From: Littorina saxatilis
Taxonomy: Eukaryota; Mollusca; Gastropoda; Littorinimorpha; Littorinidae
NCBI RefSeq assembly: GCF_037325665.1
Contig: NC_090249.1
Span: 60,929,452 to 60,993,451 of the forward strand
Direction of reading: 5' to 3'
Length of the DNA: 64,000 bases
Each line of letters starts with the position of its first letter. Within the stretch, counting starts at the first letter, position 1. The position numbers and the translations under genes were made by a program. The notes beneath the pieces are model-generated. The model did not search any database. It saw only the letters and a program-made list of their open reading frames with translations, and had not been told where the DNA came from. Below, in pieces: positions 12,963-28,541 of this stretch.

Positions 12963-13255
12963 TTTCAATGACATCACTGATGAACGCGCATGTTAGCATG
13001 TACAGGGCTGCAGTGTCTCTCTAGTGAAGGTGGCTGCATATCTCAACCTCGCAATGTCTTACAATCGTTTCAATCATATCACTGTTGAACACACTCATTG
13101 GCGTATAGGGCTATACAATCTCCCGAATGAAGATGGGTGCATATCTTAACCTAGCAATTTCTTGAAATAGTTTCAATCATACATGTATCACTGTTGAACA
13201 CACTCATTGGCATATGGGGCTATACTGACAGTCTCCCAAATGAAGGTGGACGCCT
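12963..13255. repeat. degenerate ~104-bp tandem repeat, 3 copies
   Basis: Three copies start near 12,966, 13,071 and 13,174. They share CAATCATATCACTGTTGAAC, CACTCATTGGC and GTGCATATCTTAACCT. They are diverged from each other and non-coding. Confidence 0.6.
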
Positions 13256-13657
13256 AATGACGAGGACTAAGTGCTGAGCTGGCGCCAGTTTCATGAGTTT
13301 AATACCCGTTGGCGTATCTGTTCATCGACCCTTCAACAGCCATTACATTAAACCGACGCCATTTGCAATATGAAAATGATAAAGAGAAGTTATGAAGCGG
13401 CGTATAATGGTGTATTAAAATATTTAAAAGGCAAGTTTTGACTAAATGTTTTAAAATAGAGGGGGAGGGAGGGGGGGGGGGGGGCGCGGGAGATGGAAGC
13501 TTGCTGTATGTTATGTAATGTATATATTGTGTGTGATACGTGGAAATGTGATACTATTTATTTGCATGTATGATACAGGTACAAATGTGATAATTGTAGG
13601 CTTATACTAGTGATTACTGTGTGTGATACATGAAATGTGATATGAATGCTGTTTTTA

Positions 13658-13719
13658 TATTTAGTCAAGTTTTGACTAAATATTTTAACGTAGAGGGGGG
13701 AATCGAGACGAGGGTCGTG

Positions 13720-13764
<45 letters not shown>

Positions 13765-14489
13765 GATTCAGACTAAACTACTGGACCGATCTTTATGAAA
13801 TTTGACATGAGAGTTCCTGGGTATGAAATCCCCATACGTTTTTTTCATTTTTTTGATAAATGTCTTTGATGACGTCATATCCGGCTTTTCGTGAAAGTTG
13901 AGGCGGCACTGTCACGCCCTCATTTTTCAACCAAATTGGTTGAAATTTTGGTCAAGTAATCTTCGACGAAGCCCGGGGTTCGGTATTGCATTTCAGCTTG
14001 GTGGCTTAAAAATTAATTAATGACTTTGGTCATTAAAAATCTGAAAATTGTAAAAAAAAATAAAAATTTATAAAACGATCCAAATTTACGTTTATCTTAT
14101 TCTCCATCATTTGCTGATTCCAAAAACATATAAATATGTTATATTCGGATTAAAAACAAGCTCTGAAAATTAAATATATAAAAATTATTATCAAAATTTT
14201 TTTTTCGAAATCAATTTAAAAACACTTTCATCTTATTCCTTGTCGGTTCCTGATTCCAAAAACATATAGATATGATATGTTTGGATTAAAAACACGCTCA
14301 GAAAGTTAAAACAAAGAGAGGTACAGAAAAGCGTGCTATCCTTCTTAGCGCAACTACTACCCCGCTCTTCTTGTCAATTTCACTGCCTTTGCCATGAGCG
14401 GTGGACTGACGATGCTACGAGTATACGGTCTTGCTGAAAAATGGCAGCTACTTGACTAAATATTGTATTTTCGCCTTACGCGACTTGTT
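13658..14489 (+). mobile_element. repeat A, copy 1 (full length, ~830 bp)
   Basis: The 5' end is a short palindrome, ATTTAGTCAAG / TTTTGACTAAAT, followed by GAGGGGGAATCGAGACGAGG, a GT microsatellite and AGAGCGATTCAGAC. The A/T-rich body has no long ORF. The 3' end is CTTGACTAAAT, then TTCGCCTTACGCGACTTGTT. At least seven copies occur in this window. The terminal TTTAGTCAAG and CTTGACTAAA are mutually inverted. A short 5' fragment of the same family lies at about 13,432-13,467. I cannot place it in a named superfamily. Confidence 0.75.
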
Positions 14490-14580
14490 ATATGTTATAC
14501 TCTTACTTTCTCCCAAGCGCAAGACAAATTCTTCTATGAAAATTGAAGCCAATAAAATTTGAGTTGAGTTGAGTTGAGTT
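14490..14580 (+). mobile_element. retroposon 3' tail fragment with (TTGAG)n
   Basis: A roughly 90-bp sequence ends in GAAGCCAATAAAATTTGAG and then GTTGAG repeats, like the 3' tail of a non-LTR retroelement. It sits exactly between repeat A copy 1 and the truncated start (GAGGGGGAATCGAG) of copy 2. Confidence 0.4.
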
Positions 14581-14608
14581 GAGAGGGGGAATCGAGACGA
14601 GGGTCGTG

Positions 14609-14659
<51 letters not shown>

Positions 14660-15442
14660 TGTGTGTGTGTGTAGAGCGATTCAGAGTAAACTACTGGACC
14701 GATCTTTATGAAATTTTTCATGAGAGTTCCTGGGTATGATATCCCCAGACAAATTTTTCATTTTTTCGATAAATACCTTTGATGACGTCATATCCGGCAT
14801 TTTGTAAAAGTTGAGGCGGCACTGTCACACCCTCATTTTTCAATAAAATTGATTGAAATTTTGGCAAAGCAATCTTCGATGAAGGCCGGACTTTGGTATT
14901 ACATTTCAGCTTGGAGGCTTACAATTTGATTAACGACTTTGGTCATTAAAAATCTGAAAATTGTAATTACAATTATTTTTTTATAAAACGATCCAAAATT
15001 ACGTGTATCGTATTCTTCATCATTTTCTGATTCCAAAAACATATAATTATGTTATATTCGGATTAAAAACAAGCTCTGAAAATTAAAAATATAAAAATTA
15101 TGATTAACATTAAATTTCCGAAATCGATTTAAAAACAATTTCATCTTATTCCTTTCCCGTTCCTCATTCCAAAAACATATAGATATGATATGTTTGGATT
15201 AAAAACACGTTCAGAGAGTTAAAAAGAATAGAGATATAGAAAAGCGGGCCATCCTCCTCAGCGCAACCGCTACCGCGCTTTTCTGTAAAGTTAATGTCAC
15301 TGCCTTTGCCACGAGCGGTGGACAAACGATGCTACGAGTGTACGGTCTTGCGGAAAAAATGCTTTGCGTTCAGTTTCATTCTGTGAGTTCGACTGAGCTT
15401 GACTAAAATTAATGTTGTATTTTCGCCTCACGCGACTTGTTT
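14581..15442 (+). mobile_element. repeat A, copy 2 (5' truncated)
   Basis: Starts abruptly at GAGGGGGAATCGAGACGAGG without the terminal palindrome. It continues through the GT tract and A/T-rich body to the ACGCGACTTGTTT end. It is visibly more diverged from copy 1 than copies 4 and 6 are. Confidence 0.75.
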
Positions 15443-16097
15443 CTCTCTCCTGTAACCCCGTGCATCTTGATAAATTCATGTCCTGTCTTTCCAAGGTCAG
15501 TTCTAAAAGTCACTGAAACGCATCAACATCCCCCCCCCCCCCCTCACCCCAGCAAACTGAGTGCTGACTAAGTCCGAGTCCGGAGTCGGCTGTCAACTTC
15601 TGCACCGCCAGTAGTCTACACTCACTGCTGTCTATCAGGTGCGCTTTGCACTTTTCTGTTTGCTGCGTTTCAACTGCACTATTATTATTATTATCATTAT
15701 TATTATCATTATTATTGGGGCTGCAGTCGTCGGAATGCGGAGACAGCAAAATACTTGGACCAGCGCCAGTTGAAACATACCTGTGCAGAGGCTCAGGGCG
15801 GGAAATTGTGGTTTGGCAGGTGACAGAGCGAGGCATTTAAAACAGGTAGGCACCTCTTCCACTTCCAAGCTACAGTGGCGGAAAATGCGGAGCTTTGTGG
15901 CTGAAACGACGAACGGAGTGAAACCCGGACTTTGTTCAGCTCTGTCAATCGCGCTTTTCTGCTTTGCCATTAGGAGTGATTTTACTTAAAGAAAGTATTG
16001 AGCAAGAATAGCGTGAGCTTTCTCAGACTTGAGTAACAAAATCTCGTTCAACGCGATAAAAAAAAGTCGGGCGGATCCGCGGACATGAAAAAAAGAA
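15443..16097. other. non-coding spacer between repeat A pairs
   Basis: Contains a C tract (15,530-15,543) and an ATT trinucleotide run (about 15,681-15,717). Open frames here are short and low in complexity. No gene seen. Confidence 0.6.
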
Positions 16098-16901
16098 AAC
16101 AAGTCGCGTAAGGCGAAAATACAACATTTAGTCAAGTAGCTGTCGAACTCATAGAATGAAACTGAACGCAATGCAACGCAGCAAAGTGAAATTGACAAGA
16201 AGAGCGGGGTAGTAGTTGCGCTGAGAAGGATAGCACGCTTTTCTGTATCTCTCTTCGTTTTAACTTTCTGAGCGTGTTTTTAATCCAAACATATCATATC
16301 TATATGTTTTTGGAATCAGGAACCGACAAGGAATAAGATGAAAGTGTTTTTAAATTGATTTCGAAAATTTAATTTTGATCATAATTTTTATATATTTAAT
16401 TTTCAGAGCTTGTTTTCAATCCAAATATAACATATTTATATGTTTTTTTGGAATGAGCAAATGATGGAGAATAAGATAAACGTAAATTTGAATCGTTTTA
16501 TGAAAACATTTTTTTTTTACAATTTTCAGATTTTTAATGACCAAAGTCATTAATTAATTTTTAAGCCACCAAGCTGAAATGCAATACCGAAGTCCGGGCT
16601 TCGTCGAAAATTACTTGACCAACAAAATTTCAACCAAATTGGTTGAAAAATGAGGGTGTGACAGTGCCGCCTCAACTTTTACAAAAAGCCGGATATGACG
16701 TCATCAAAGGTAGTTATCGAAAAAAAGAAAAATATATTCGGGGATATCAATCCCAGGAACTCTCATGTACAATTTCATAAAGATCGGTCCAGTAGTTTGG
16801 TCTGAATCGCTCTACACGCACGCACACACACACATACACCACGACCCTCGTTTCGATTCCCCCTCTATGTTAAAACATTTAGTCAAAACTTGACTAAATG
16901 T
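16098..16901 (-). mobile_element. repeat A, copy 3
   Basis: Minus-orientation copy: begins AACAAGTCGCGTAAGGCG and ends in the palindrome AGTCAAAACTTGACTAAATG. It abuts copy 4 head to tail with no spacer. Confidence 0.75.
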
Positions 16902-17739
16902 AACAAGTCGCGTAAGGCGAAAATACAATATTTAGTCAAGTAGCTGCCATTTTTCAGCAAGACCGTATACTCGTAGCATCGTCAGTCCACCGCTCATGGC
17001 AAAGACAGTGAAATTGACAAGAAGAGCGGGGTAGTAGTTGCGCTAAGAAGGATAGCACGCTTTTCTGTACCTCTCTTTGTTTTAACTTTCTGAGCGTGTT
17101 TTTAATCCAAACATATCATATCTATATGTTTTTGGAATCAGGAACCGACAAGGAATAAGATGAAAGTGTTTTTAAATTGATTTGGACAATTTAATTTTGA
17201 TCATAATTTTTATATATTTAATTTTCAGAGCTTGTTTTTAATCCGAATATAACATATTTATATGTTTTTTGGAATCAGCAAATGATGGAGAATAAGATAA
17301 ACGTAAATTTGGATCGTTTTATAAATTTTTATTTTTTTTTACAATTTTCAGATTTTTAATGACCAAAGTCATTAATTAATTTTTAAGCCACCAAGCTGAA
17401 ATGCAATACCGAACCCCGGGCTTCGTCGAAGATTACTTGACCAAAATTTCAACCAATTTGGTTGAAAAATGAGGGCGTGACAGTGCCGCCTCAACTTTCA
17501 CGAAAAGCCGGATATGACGTCATCAAAGACATTTATCAAAAAAATGAAAAAAACGTATGGGGATATCAATCCCAGGAACTCTCATGTCAAATTTCATAAA
17601 GATCGGTCCAGTAGTTTGGTCTGAATCGCTCTACACGCACGCACACACACACACACATACACACACACATACACCACGACCCTCGTTTCGATTCCCCCTC
17701 GATGTTAAAATATTTAGTCAAAACTTGACTAAATGTAAA
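16902..17739 (-). mobile_element. repeat A, copy 4
   Basis: Minus-orientation full copy, nearly identical by eye to copy 1 in inverted orientation; both share the CCGGGGTTCGGT / ACCGAACCCCGG variant. Copies 1-2 (plus) and 3-4 (minus) thus form a large inverted arrangement about 4 kb wide. Confidence 0.75.
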
Positions 17740-20700
17740 AACGGAGAAGACAAGAACGGGGTGATGAAGGGGGCAGCGTATTGGAGGGAGGGGGGGAGTG
17801 ATGGGGGTTTCCCGCGTGGCAAGGTCGTTTGGGAGGTAACAGCCTCAGTGAAATAGCGCGTGGCAGCAAAGCGAGTGAGCGAGGCAGGGGCAGCGTGCCA
17901 CATGGAACTCGGCCAACGAATCATCACATGATACACGTACAGTGACCCTCCCATGTTTTGCTCTCTTGTTGAGTTGGCACGTGGAGGTTTCACTGACGAT
18001 GTGTCAGGTCGTATGCTAAGTCATGGGACGGCTGAATCGATGACTGTTCAGGAAGGGACGGTTGAAACCGACATATAGAGCGAGAGAGAGAGAGAGAGTT
18101 TCCAGATTCTTTGAAACGTGTACTGTACCATCCCCCACCTCTAGAGTAGAGACATTTAATAACTAAAACCAATGCAAAGCTCGGAGTAACAGAGACGTGG
18201 CCCTATTAACAAAAAAAGAAACCGCAATTAAAACTTTAAAAATTTAGGTCTTTTAAAAATAAAATGTCGTCAGCGCTCAAATCAAATTTAAAATTCAACG
18301 TTCTCCACTTCCAATGTAGGCCACGCTCTTTCAGCTACTCGGAGTGTCAGCTTCAATCTGCGGACTCCACTTCGGGAAACACGTGAGAAAACTAATGCAA
18401 CCTTGAATCACGGATTATGTTGGGAATCACTGCAGGGTAGGCTCCATTCTGATCACATCGCTCAACGGCTATTGCCTGTATATCCGAAGTCAGGATGGAT
18501 AATAGGCTCACTTGTGTGTGTCTGGAAACAGTGAAAACCCGCTTTTTTCTTTTTTTGCCGAAGTTGACTGCAGAGTTGGCAAAGTGTCATTGAATAGATT
18601 TTGTATTTGTTTTGTTGTTTGACAAGAAGACTCCACAGTGTTGGATTGTTTTTGCTTTTTTTGTAAAAATTTAAAAAAAATTGATGCAATTGAAATATGT
18701 ATTTGTTGTTTGACAAGAAGACTGCAGTGTGTTGTTTCTGCTTCACTTCAAGTATGCCGTTTTTGTAAAAATAAAAAAAATTGATGTAATTGAAATATAT
18801 GTTGTGGTTGCAGGAAGACACAGCAGAGGTTGATTCCCAATGCACTTTGCCATCAAACTGAATCAAATGACAGAAACACTCACACACATGCATACACAGA
18901 GGACAGGAACAACAAACAAACAAAGAACACTGCCACAAGAAAACATCCCACACACACCCAACTCGATCAGACAACTCCAGCACACATACCATCAAATCCA
19001 CCCCAAACATCCCACACACACCCAACTCGATCAGACAACTCCAGCACACATACCATCAAATCCACCCCAAACATCACACAAAAGTCAGAAGTGAAAATAA
19101 AAAATTTATTTCTGTAAAAATCTTCTCCTTAGTTTTGCCAACATAAAAAAAAATCACTTGCTCTCCATGAATATTCAGCACAGAACCCATCCACGTCTTT
19201 CTGATTGGTCTGTCTCCATCTGTGTCGAAAATATCAAAGACCCTGAGGAATACATGACATACAGGATTTTGTCACCACGGTACCGTTTTCTGCTGACAGT
19301 AAAACGCAGAAACGCAGACCTGGTGTTTTCAAGACGTCAACATTATTCATGTATTGATATTGCAACAGCACCGTAAGTGCCCCAAAATCTGGGACCGTTC
19401 AAATCATTTCTTGAGGCGACAGACATTCATCAACTTCAAACACACTCCAAAAATACCTGCATCTCTGAAAACAACCGAGAGAAGAAAGAAAAAAAATTGT
19501 GAGTGATTTTATTTCCAGTGATCAACAGACCACATCGTATAAAACAATGTTTATTTTTTTTTTTAGATTTTATTTTTTTCTCCAACAATCAATGCTATTT
19601 CTCTTTGTTTTAGTCACCAACAAAAACCATAGCACTGGAGTCTTGAACGGATAATGGCAGACAGATCAACTATAAGAATTGATGACAAAAGTAACCTGAA
19701 TGCCTGCATACAAAGCCTAGAGGGTCTGAACTTGAAATGTTAACCGCGGATGTGTTAGGAATCGGACTACTCTACTGCAGTGGATTATCCACTGCTGTCA
19801 AAAATGTTCAACAATCATGACATTGTGGATCATTTTTGCGGTAGTCGTTTGCTCCTAAACACATACACAACGGGACGTAGAGAAAAAAAAGTGAGATTCT
19901 TGCTTACAGCACAAGGCACATACGTAACACAACCAACCGTGTGGTTTCCTCAGTTTGCAGAGAACATAGAAATCTTCCAGTTCAAATCCTTTGCCCAAAA
20001 AAGCTACAAAAATGTGTAGACGGATCCGAAAAAAACGAAAATGAAAAAGGAGAAAAGATCTTGCGACACTTGGAATTCCTCCTTTCATTGGTTTCAACGA
20101 GTGAAGACTTAAATCACCTGCAAAGACTTACATCACCTGCAAGGTGTGAATAAAATTATGACATAAAATAAACATTCTGTTGGAACTTTTGGTTTCTTCT
20201 GCCGAGGTTGAACTTAGGCAGAAATATCAATATGTCTTCAATTTCCAATCCGTTTCCATTCCTGACAATTTTGAAAAGAAGCCAATTCTAAGTTCTCTCC
20301 TCGAAATATATCACAGACAAATGTGAACAGCTAATATGCTCTGTAGACTCTTGCGAGCCTGGAAAGACCACAGCACCATGCATGCGTGAAACATGCAGGC
20401 CAGAGGTTAACATCAGTTTTGTTTAATACATGTATCAGTCAGTATAGGGAACAGTTTTCCATTTCAGCAATATCAAAACACAGGCACGCACACAATCATC
20501 GCTACTTAGTACTAACTAAATACACTCATGCATTACCAGTCTAACTAGCTTGCCATTTGACAGAGTTTTTCTTCATGCACCTATTCACTTGCACGCATTT
20601 TACGGGTACATTTACATACTGTGTGATACAGTTCACCAGCACATTTCCACAGAATTTAACAGCACATTGTCACACATTTCACATTCTTTGTGCAAAAGTC

Positions 20701-22164
20701 TTGTTTCAATCTTTCATACACCCTGACACTCTTGACCAGTGGAATGAAGTGAGCTTGATTCCAAATACACACAAAAAAAATTCATGTTCACTCAATGCGG
20801 ATCAGATAAACTTGGTTACACTCTGCACTCCAAAAATAATGTAGTAGTACAACAGTTCGTAGGTCTAATTCTTCTTTTACCAAATAACGAATGGGTATGG
20901 GAAGAGGAACAAACAACATAACAATTAACATTGCACTTGATCGGGGCAGGAAACTCAGTAAAACGTTACACTTGAGTCTAGAGGAATATAATGCATCAAA
21001 TACTTTCCCTCAAGGAAAAAGAATAAATGGACTTCAGACCTAAGCAACCAGCAGGGAGAATTATCTATGACTCTGAAACGATTTCATTTTCATAGCCCCC
21101 TACCCAACCTACTAGAAAATAATATAACATAGACCCCTCCCCCCCTTCTAAGGTGAGAGTACACTTTTACTTGAATATCAAGTCCTAAAATACCCGTCAA
21201 CTTTTCTCTGCAAAATAATCTCTCGAAGTCAACGGTGCAAAAGGAGTGAGGGAATTATTATGGGCCATTTATCCTTCATATGCATTAGTTGGAATGATTA
21301 TCTCATCAGAAAATACACCAGATGCACGCACACAAACACACAATCATGAGAAAAATACTCACAACACACTGGCACTTTATATTGTCATGAACCAAAAAAT
21401 GGTTTGGATGGACCATGAATGATTATGAATAGACGACGAGCAAACAAAGCAGCCAACTGAACTCCAATGAATGAACAAATGAAGATAACTGTAATACCAG
21501 CTCCCCGACTTTGTCCAATCACTCCAAGAGTTGCATGCCCGTGTCACAAGCCAGGGCTTTTTTTTCGGGCATTGCAAAACGGAAGGTATCTAACGAGAGT
21601 CGGAGGTGACCAGTGAAAACAATACGACAGCTTCAGCTAATGAACTGAGCCAACTGGAAGGAATGGTACCATCTTTCAATATGTGGAAGCAATACGACAT
21701 TTGTGGATTTTCTCTTCGAACGATCCTCTTTTGTTTCCATACCGAGGCACACATTTGTATTTTAGCATCTATTGCCCACCGAGTGTAGTCAGACGAAGCA
21801 GTTAAACAAAAAGATCAATTATACCAACACAGTTTTCACTTTCTTCGCAGAAAGGTACACACTCTTGATGAAACATTGTCACTTAAACAAACCATTTGGC
21901 AATCTGGTGAAAAAGTACAAAAAGTAAAAATAATCATTTGGGTTAGCTGACTGAAACCACAAACTGAAAATCACGAGAACTCGAGCGATACTGCAGCTGT
22001 ACACCTGTACAATATTTTCCGCCGAATATTAGGTACTACTGACCTATAATGTCATTTCTTAAACTCAGCCATCCTATCCCCAACAAAAGGATTTTTAGGC
22101 AACATTTTTCAGACTTCATGTTAATCGAAGCCCAACCCCATTAACAACAGAACCCACCGCCCCT
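17740..22164. other. intergenic region downstream of MNK
   Basis: No protein-coding gene found. Contains a related pair of ~100-bp segments (about 18,600-18,815, sharing TTGTTGTTTGACAAGAAGAC and TTGATGYAATTGAAATAT), a 64-bp duplication (starts 18,944 and 19,008), A/T tracts and scattered CA-rich sequence. Part could be alternative MNK 3' UTR. Confidence 0.5.
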
Positions 22165-22183
22165 CCCCCACTCAAAGCTTCAA

Positions 22184-22189
22184 TTTATT
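22184..22189 (-). terminator. candidate MNK polyadenylation signal AATAAA
   Basis: On the minus strand AATAAA occurs about 500 nt past the MNK stop codon. It is followed by a G/T-rich stretch (GTGGGGGAGGGGCGGTGGG) of the kind found downstream of cleavage sites. Other AATAAA hexamers exist further downstream, so this is one option. Confidence 0.35.
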
Positions 22190-22692
22190 CTTTTTCAAGT
22201 TATGGACAAAAAAAATCATTTTTTTGATGAATTCATTTTGCCCTCCTCAACGATTTAGTCATTAATTTGAGAGACTTCAATTTGTATTCTATCTCCAAAC
22301 AACAGCAACAATATGTGCTTGGCAAACAAATCAACCTTGGAACTTATTTATATGACTGCATGCTATACAATAGCTGGCAAAACTCCACCATACTATTGCT
22401 ATTCTCTTGCATTTGGCAAAGCTTCGGTAGCAGAGAAAGAGCAGCGAGCAATCAAAATCGTTAGACCTCAGCAATGAGACAGTGCTCGGCCTTCGTCAAA
22501 ACCTTGCATCCTTGTGAATTATAATCTGCAACATGTCGTCAGACCTTTCTCCTGAACAGTTGGGCCTTGGTCCGTTCCACGTATCTCCTTTACGTGTTTT
22601 CGAGACTCCTGGACAGTCAGGCACATGCTGCATTGGAATCGGTACCCGGAGCTAAACGCAATCCCTGTTCAACCACAAGTCCCACCCGCCAG

Positions 22693-25693
<3,001 letters not shown>

Positions 25694-25814
25694 TTCCTCG
25701 AGCTGAAAACAGAATCAAATGCACTTAGCATTAAACAACATAAAATAGAAGACAGAAACATCCATTCAAACGAGCAACGAATTCCACCGCAGACAGCCGC
25801 AAGTATTCTCATAC

Positions 25815-25969
25815 CTGAAAACTCTCGACACCTGCACTGCTGCAGCAAGCGAGACCACGAAAGTGAAAACACTGCTTTGTTTGTCCCTCCTGAAAGTTAA
25901 ATTTAGTGCTCACATAAAGTGAAACCTGGTTAGCCTTCGATTTACAGTAGTTGATGCAACTTACACCAT
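25815..25969 (-). promoter_or_regulatory. MKNK: putative MNK 5' UTR exons with an upstream AUG
   Basis: A 75-bp non-coding exon is predicted at 25,889-25,815 (acceptor AACTTTCAG|GAGG, donor TTTTCAG|GTATGAG). Upstream is a strong donor, AATGGT|GTAAGT, with the exon ending at 25,965. If spliced this way, the mRNA carries an ATG at 25,969 whose frame reads through and overlaps the main start in another frame, ending near 25,483. The transcription start is not visible and the splicing is predicted by eye. Confidence 0.4.
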
Positions 25970-27100
25970 TGTTATTTCGGTAGCAGACGACGCGTTCAAG
26001 CAACGGTTAGCCAGAGCTAAAAATAGAAAGTGAAGTCAGCCAGCATTTTCCAATCAGAATGCGTCTCGAGAAATCGGACGGACGCTTTTGTTATTGTTTG
26101 GTCATGTCTTTTGGCACACAACAACAACAGAACCAGTATGCACATAAACTAATGACATCCTTTTTATGATGCGTAAGACGCTTAACTATCAAACTATCGA
26201 CGTAACACAAGTGCACATAATACTTACATTCCTCATTATTGCGTAGAAATGTGGATGCTATTAGACTCGTGTAGAAATTTCCAAGAGTGACTTTCCTCTG
26301 TTGGGAATCCAAAAGAAATCACCTGAAAACACGCTTCCAGAGAAATTGAAGTTGTCAAAATCCTTCCCTGGGGAAAATTTGTTTCACTACTTTCTCTTTT
26401 TTGTCGATGACAACCACAGCCATAGCCGGGCTTCGCCTAAAGTAAAAGTTCCCAACGCGGTATCACCTGCCCATTCTGATCGCAACAAACTGTCTGACAC
26501 CAAGCGGAGGCTCGACGGGAGTTTTGTTAGCGTCCGCCAGCAAATCGACTACGTGGACTGAGTCACGCGCTCTCTCGACCAATCGGAGCACAGATTTCTA
26601 TCTCCGTGTTTTCGTCGAGGTGGCACAGTTCATTGTTTACGCAATGAATATTCCCGATCACCCCATGCAACCTACTTTCATCAGCTATCATACACCGTGT
26701 CATTCAATATAGTTGTGCATGTGTCATTATTTTTAGAAGATAAACTTTGCACAATTAAGTTGCGCTAAGCACAACGCGTAGAACTGGCAGTTTAGTTCTC
26801 TGTTTTTGTGTCTGTGTGACCTGGTTTAAGGTCAACAACTACGCGCTGTGAACAATGAAAAGCAGTTTCTCAAACAAAGCCACACAATCCCACATATTTT
26901 AATTCCACTTTAACTTCTCGGTCTGCATTCTTGCTCATTGTCTTTACCCTATTTCTTTTAAACCTTTTTCTATTTTTGTTGTTGTGGAAGAAGGGTGAAT
27001 CTAGGTTATGTTGCGGAGCTGTTGTTCCGAACCGGAAACCAAGTGCTAAAATCAGGCTGGTAGCAATCTGATCAAGTGAAACGGCGAACAAACAACTAGC
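25970..27100. promoter_or_regulatory. divergent MNK-CHERP intergenic (putative bidirectional promoter)
   Basis: MNK reads left and CHERP reads right from this ~1.1-kb interval. No TATA box is obvious. The part nearest MNK has GC-richer patches (around 26,040-26,080 and 26,420-26,590). Short ORFs inside are not convincing as genes. Confidence 0.45.
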
Positions 27101-27125
27101 ATGGAGCTCCCAAAACCTCCTGATG
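27101..27125 (+). CDS. CHERP: CHERP exon 1 (start codon)
   Basis: ATG with A at -3 and G at +4. Eight codons (MELPKPPD) plus one base, then donor G|GTAATC. Joining to exon 2 gives MELPKPPDDPDMMNIIDKL, collinear with human CHERP. That agreement is the reason for choosing a start 19.7 kb away. Confidence 0.85.
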
Positions 27126-28506
27126 GTAATCACGCTTTGATTTTTCTTCAAATGTTTGTATTGCTTGAGTGTGCATGCGTTAATTCGTAACGCGAACGTT
27201 ATTTACACGTTGAATACCGGCGTTTCTCATGAGGCGATCTTGACAACACGACTCATCATATCTTCTCTCTCTCTCTCACACACGCGCACGCACACACAGG
27301 TTAACTTGCAGTCTTAAAGAGAGTACACCAACTAGAGTTTTGTGCGACTAAATGTTGGTTTTGTGGCTAAGTAAAACCATTTGAAGGAATGAGCAGAAGT
27401 TGCTTTACGAACCGAGCAGTGATAACCGTGCAGGAGAAGACCGGAAGGTGTGGGCACAACTTTCCCCTGAGACATCGGGGATCCACAAGGCAGCGTATGA
27501 TCACTCTCAGGGGGGCAGAGACACACAATGTGTATACCCTTTTTTTTGTAACGGGCTTATGCAGATCTGTTGTTTGTAATCAGAATTCATCTCTTTGTCG
27601 GAATAGTATTATTACTATATTATTATTAGTAACTTTGCATGGGAATCATTGAATGATAGCGACACCACAAGTTGCACCAGCTACAGCACTTTCATCACAC
27701 GGGCTTTTTTAAATTATTATTTTTTTAGAGAAAAAAACCAAAAAAACTCAGCAAACTTTCACTAGCTGACAAACCCCAGCCACAACTTTAAATGGCATTG
27801 CATAACAACATATTTGTTTAAAAAACCCAACTACCAATGGCACTGATACTAGACACTGACAGTACAATGTCATTTGCCTTGAAAGAAGCAGGTTTCATCT
27901 TAGCGCTTAATTTTGACTCCACCTTGAGGATGCAATTTGTGTTTCACAAAGTAGAACTAGAACTTTAGAAGGCCTATCTTTTATATGTTGTTCTGTTTAA
28001 AAAAAAGGAGCATTTCAGGTGATTGATCATAAATAGTTGTTCTTTTAGTTACATCTTTGGGTTCACAGGGCAGAAGGGGTACCAGGGACTAGTTTTGTCG
28101 GTGAATTTGTACATTTTTTTTTTCTTTTAAGTGTTTTTTGTTAAAAGTTTTATTTTGGTAAGTGTATTGACACCAACATATTTACTACATATTTTTCAAT
28201 TGTGCAAGGGAGTTATCAAGTATCATGCTTTTTGAGTGTATCAATATCATTCAGCACATGTGAAATACTGTTCAAAGAGACTATATAGATCTGTTTGCCC
28301 CCAAGAGTGAGCCACAGCTAACCCTGTTTCAGAAACGAGTTCTCTGTCGGCATCCCATGTTTTGGTCAAACCGTGGACATATGTTTGTTCAATAATAATA
28401 AATCACTTTTCTATAGCGCAAGTCCACGCGCTTTACAAATTTTTGAAATTACAATTCCAATACCAAAACAAAACCACCCATAAAAACCACACACAGAAAT
28501 GCAACT

Positions 28507-28541
<35 letters not shown>

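Noticed and set aside
13658-14489. Repeat A as a Helitron
   Set aside because: There is a small TCGC/GCGA stem near the 3' end, but the ends lack the expected 5' TC and 3' CTRR and there is no rolling-circle replicase.
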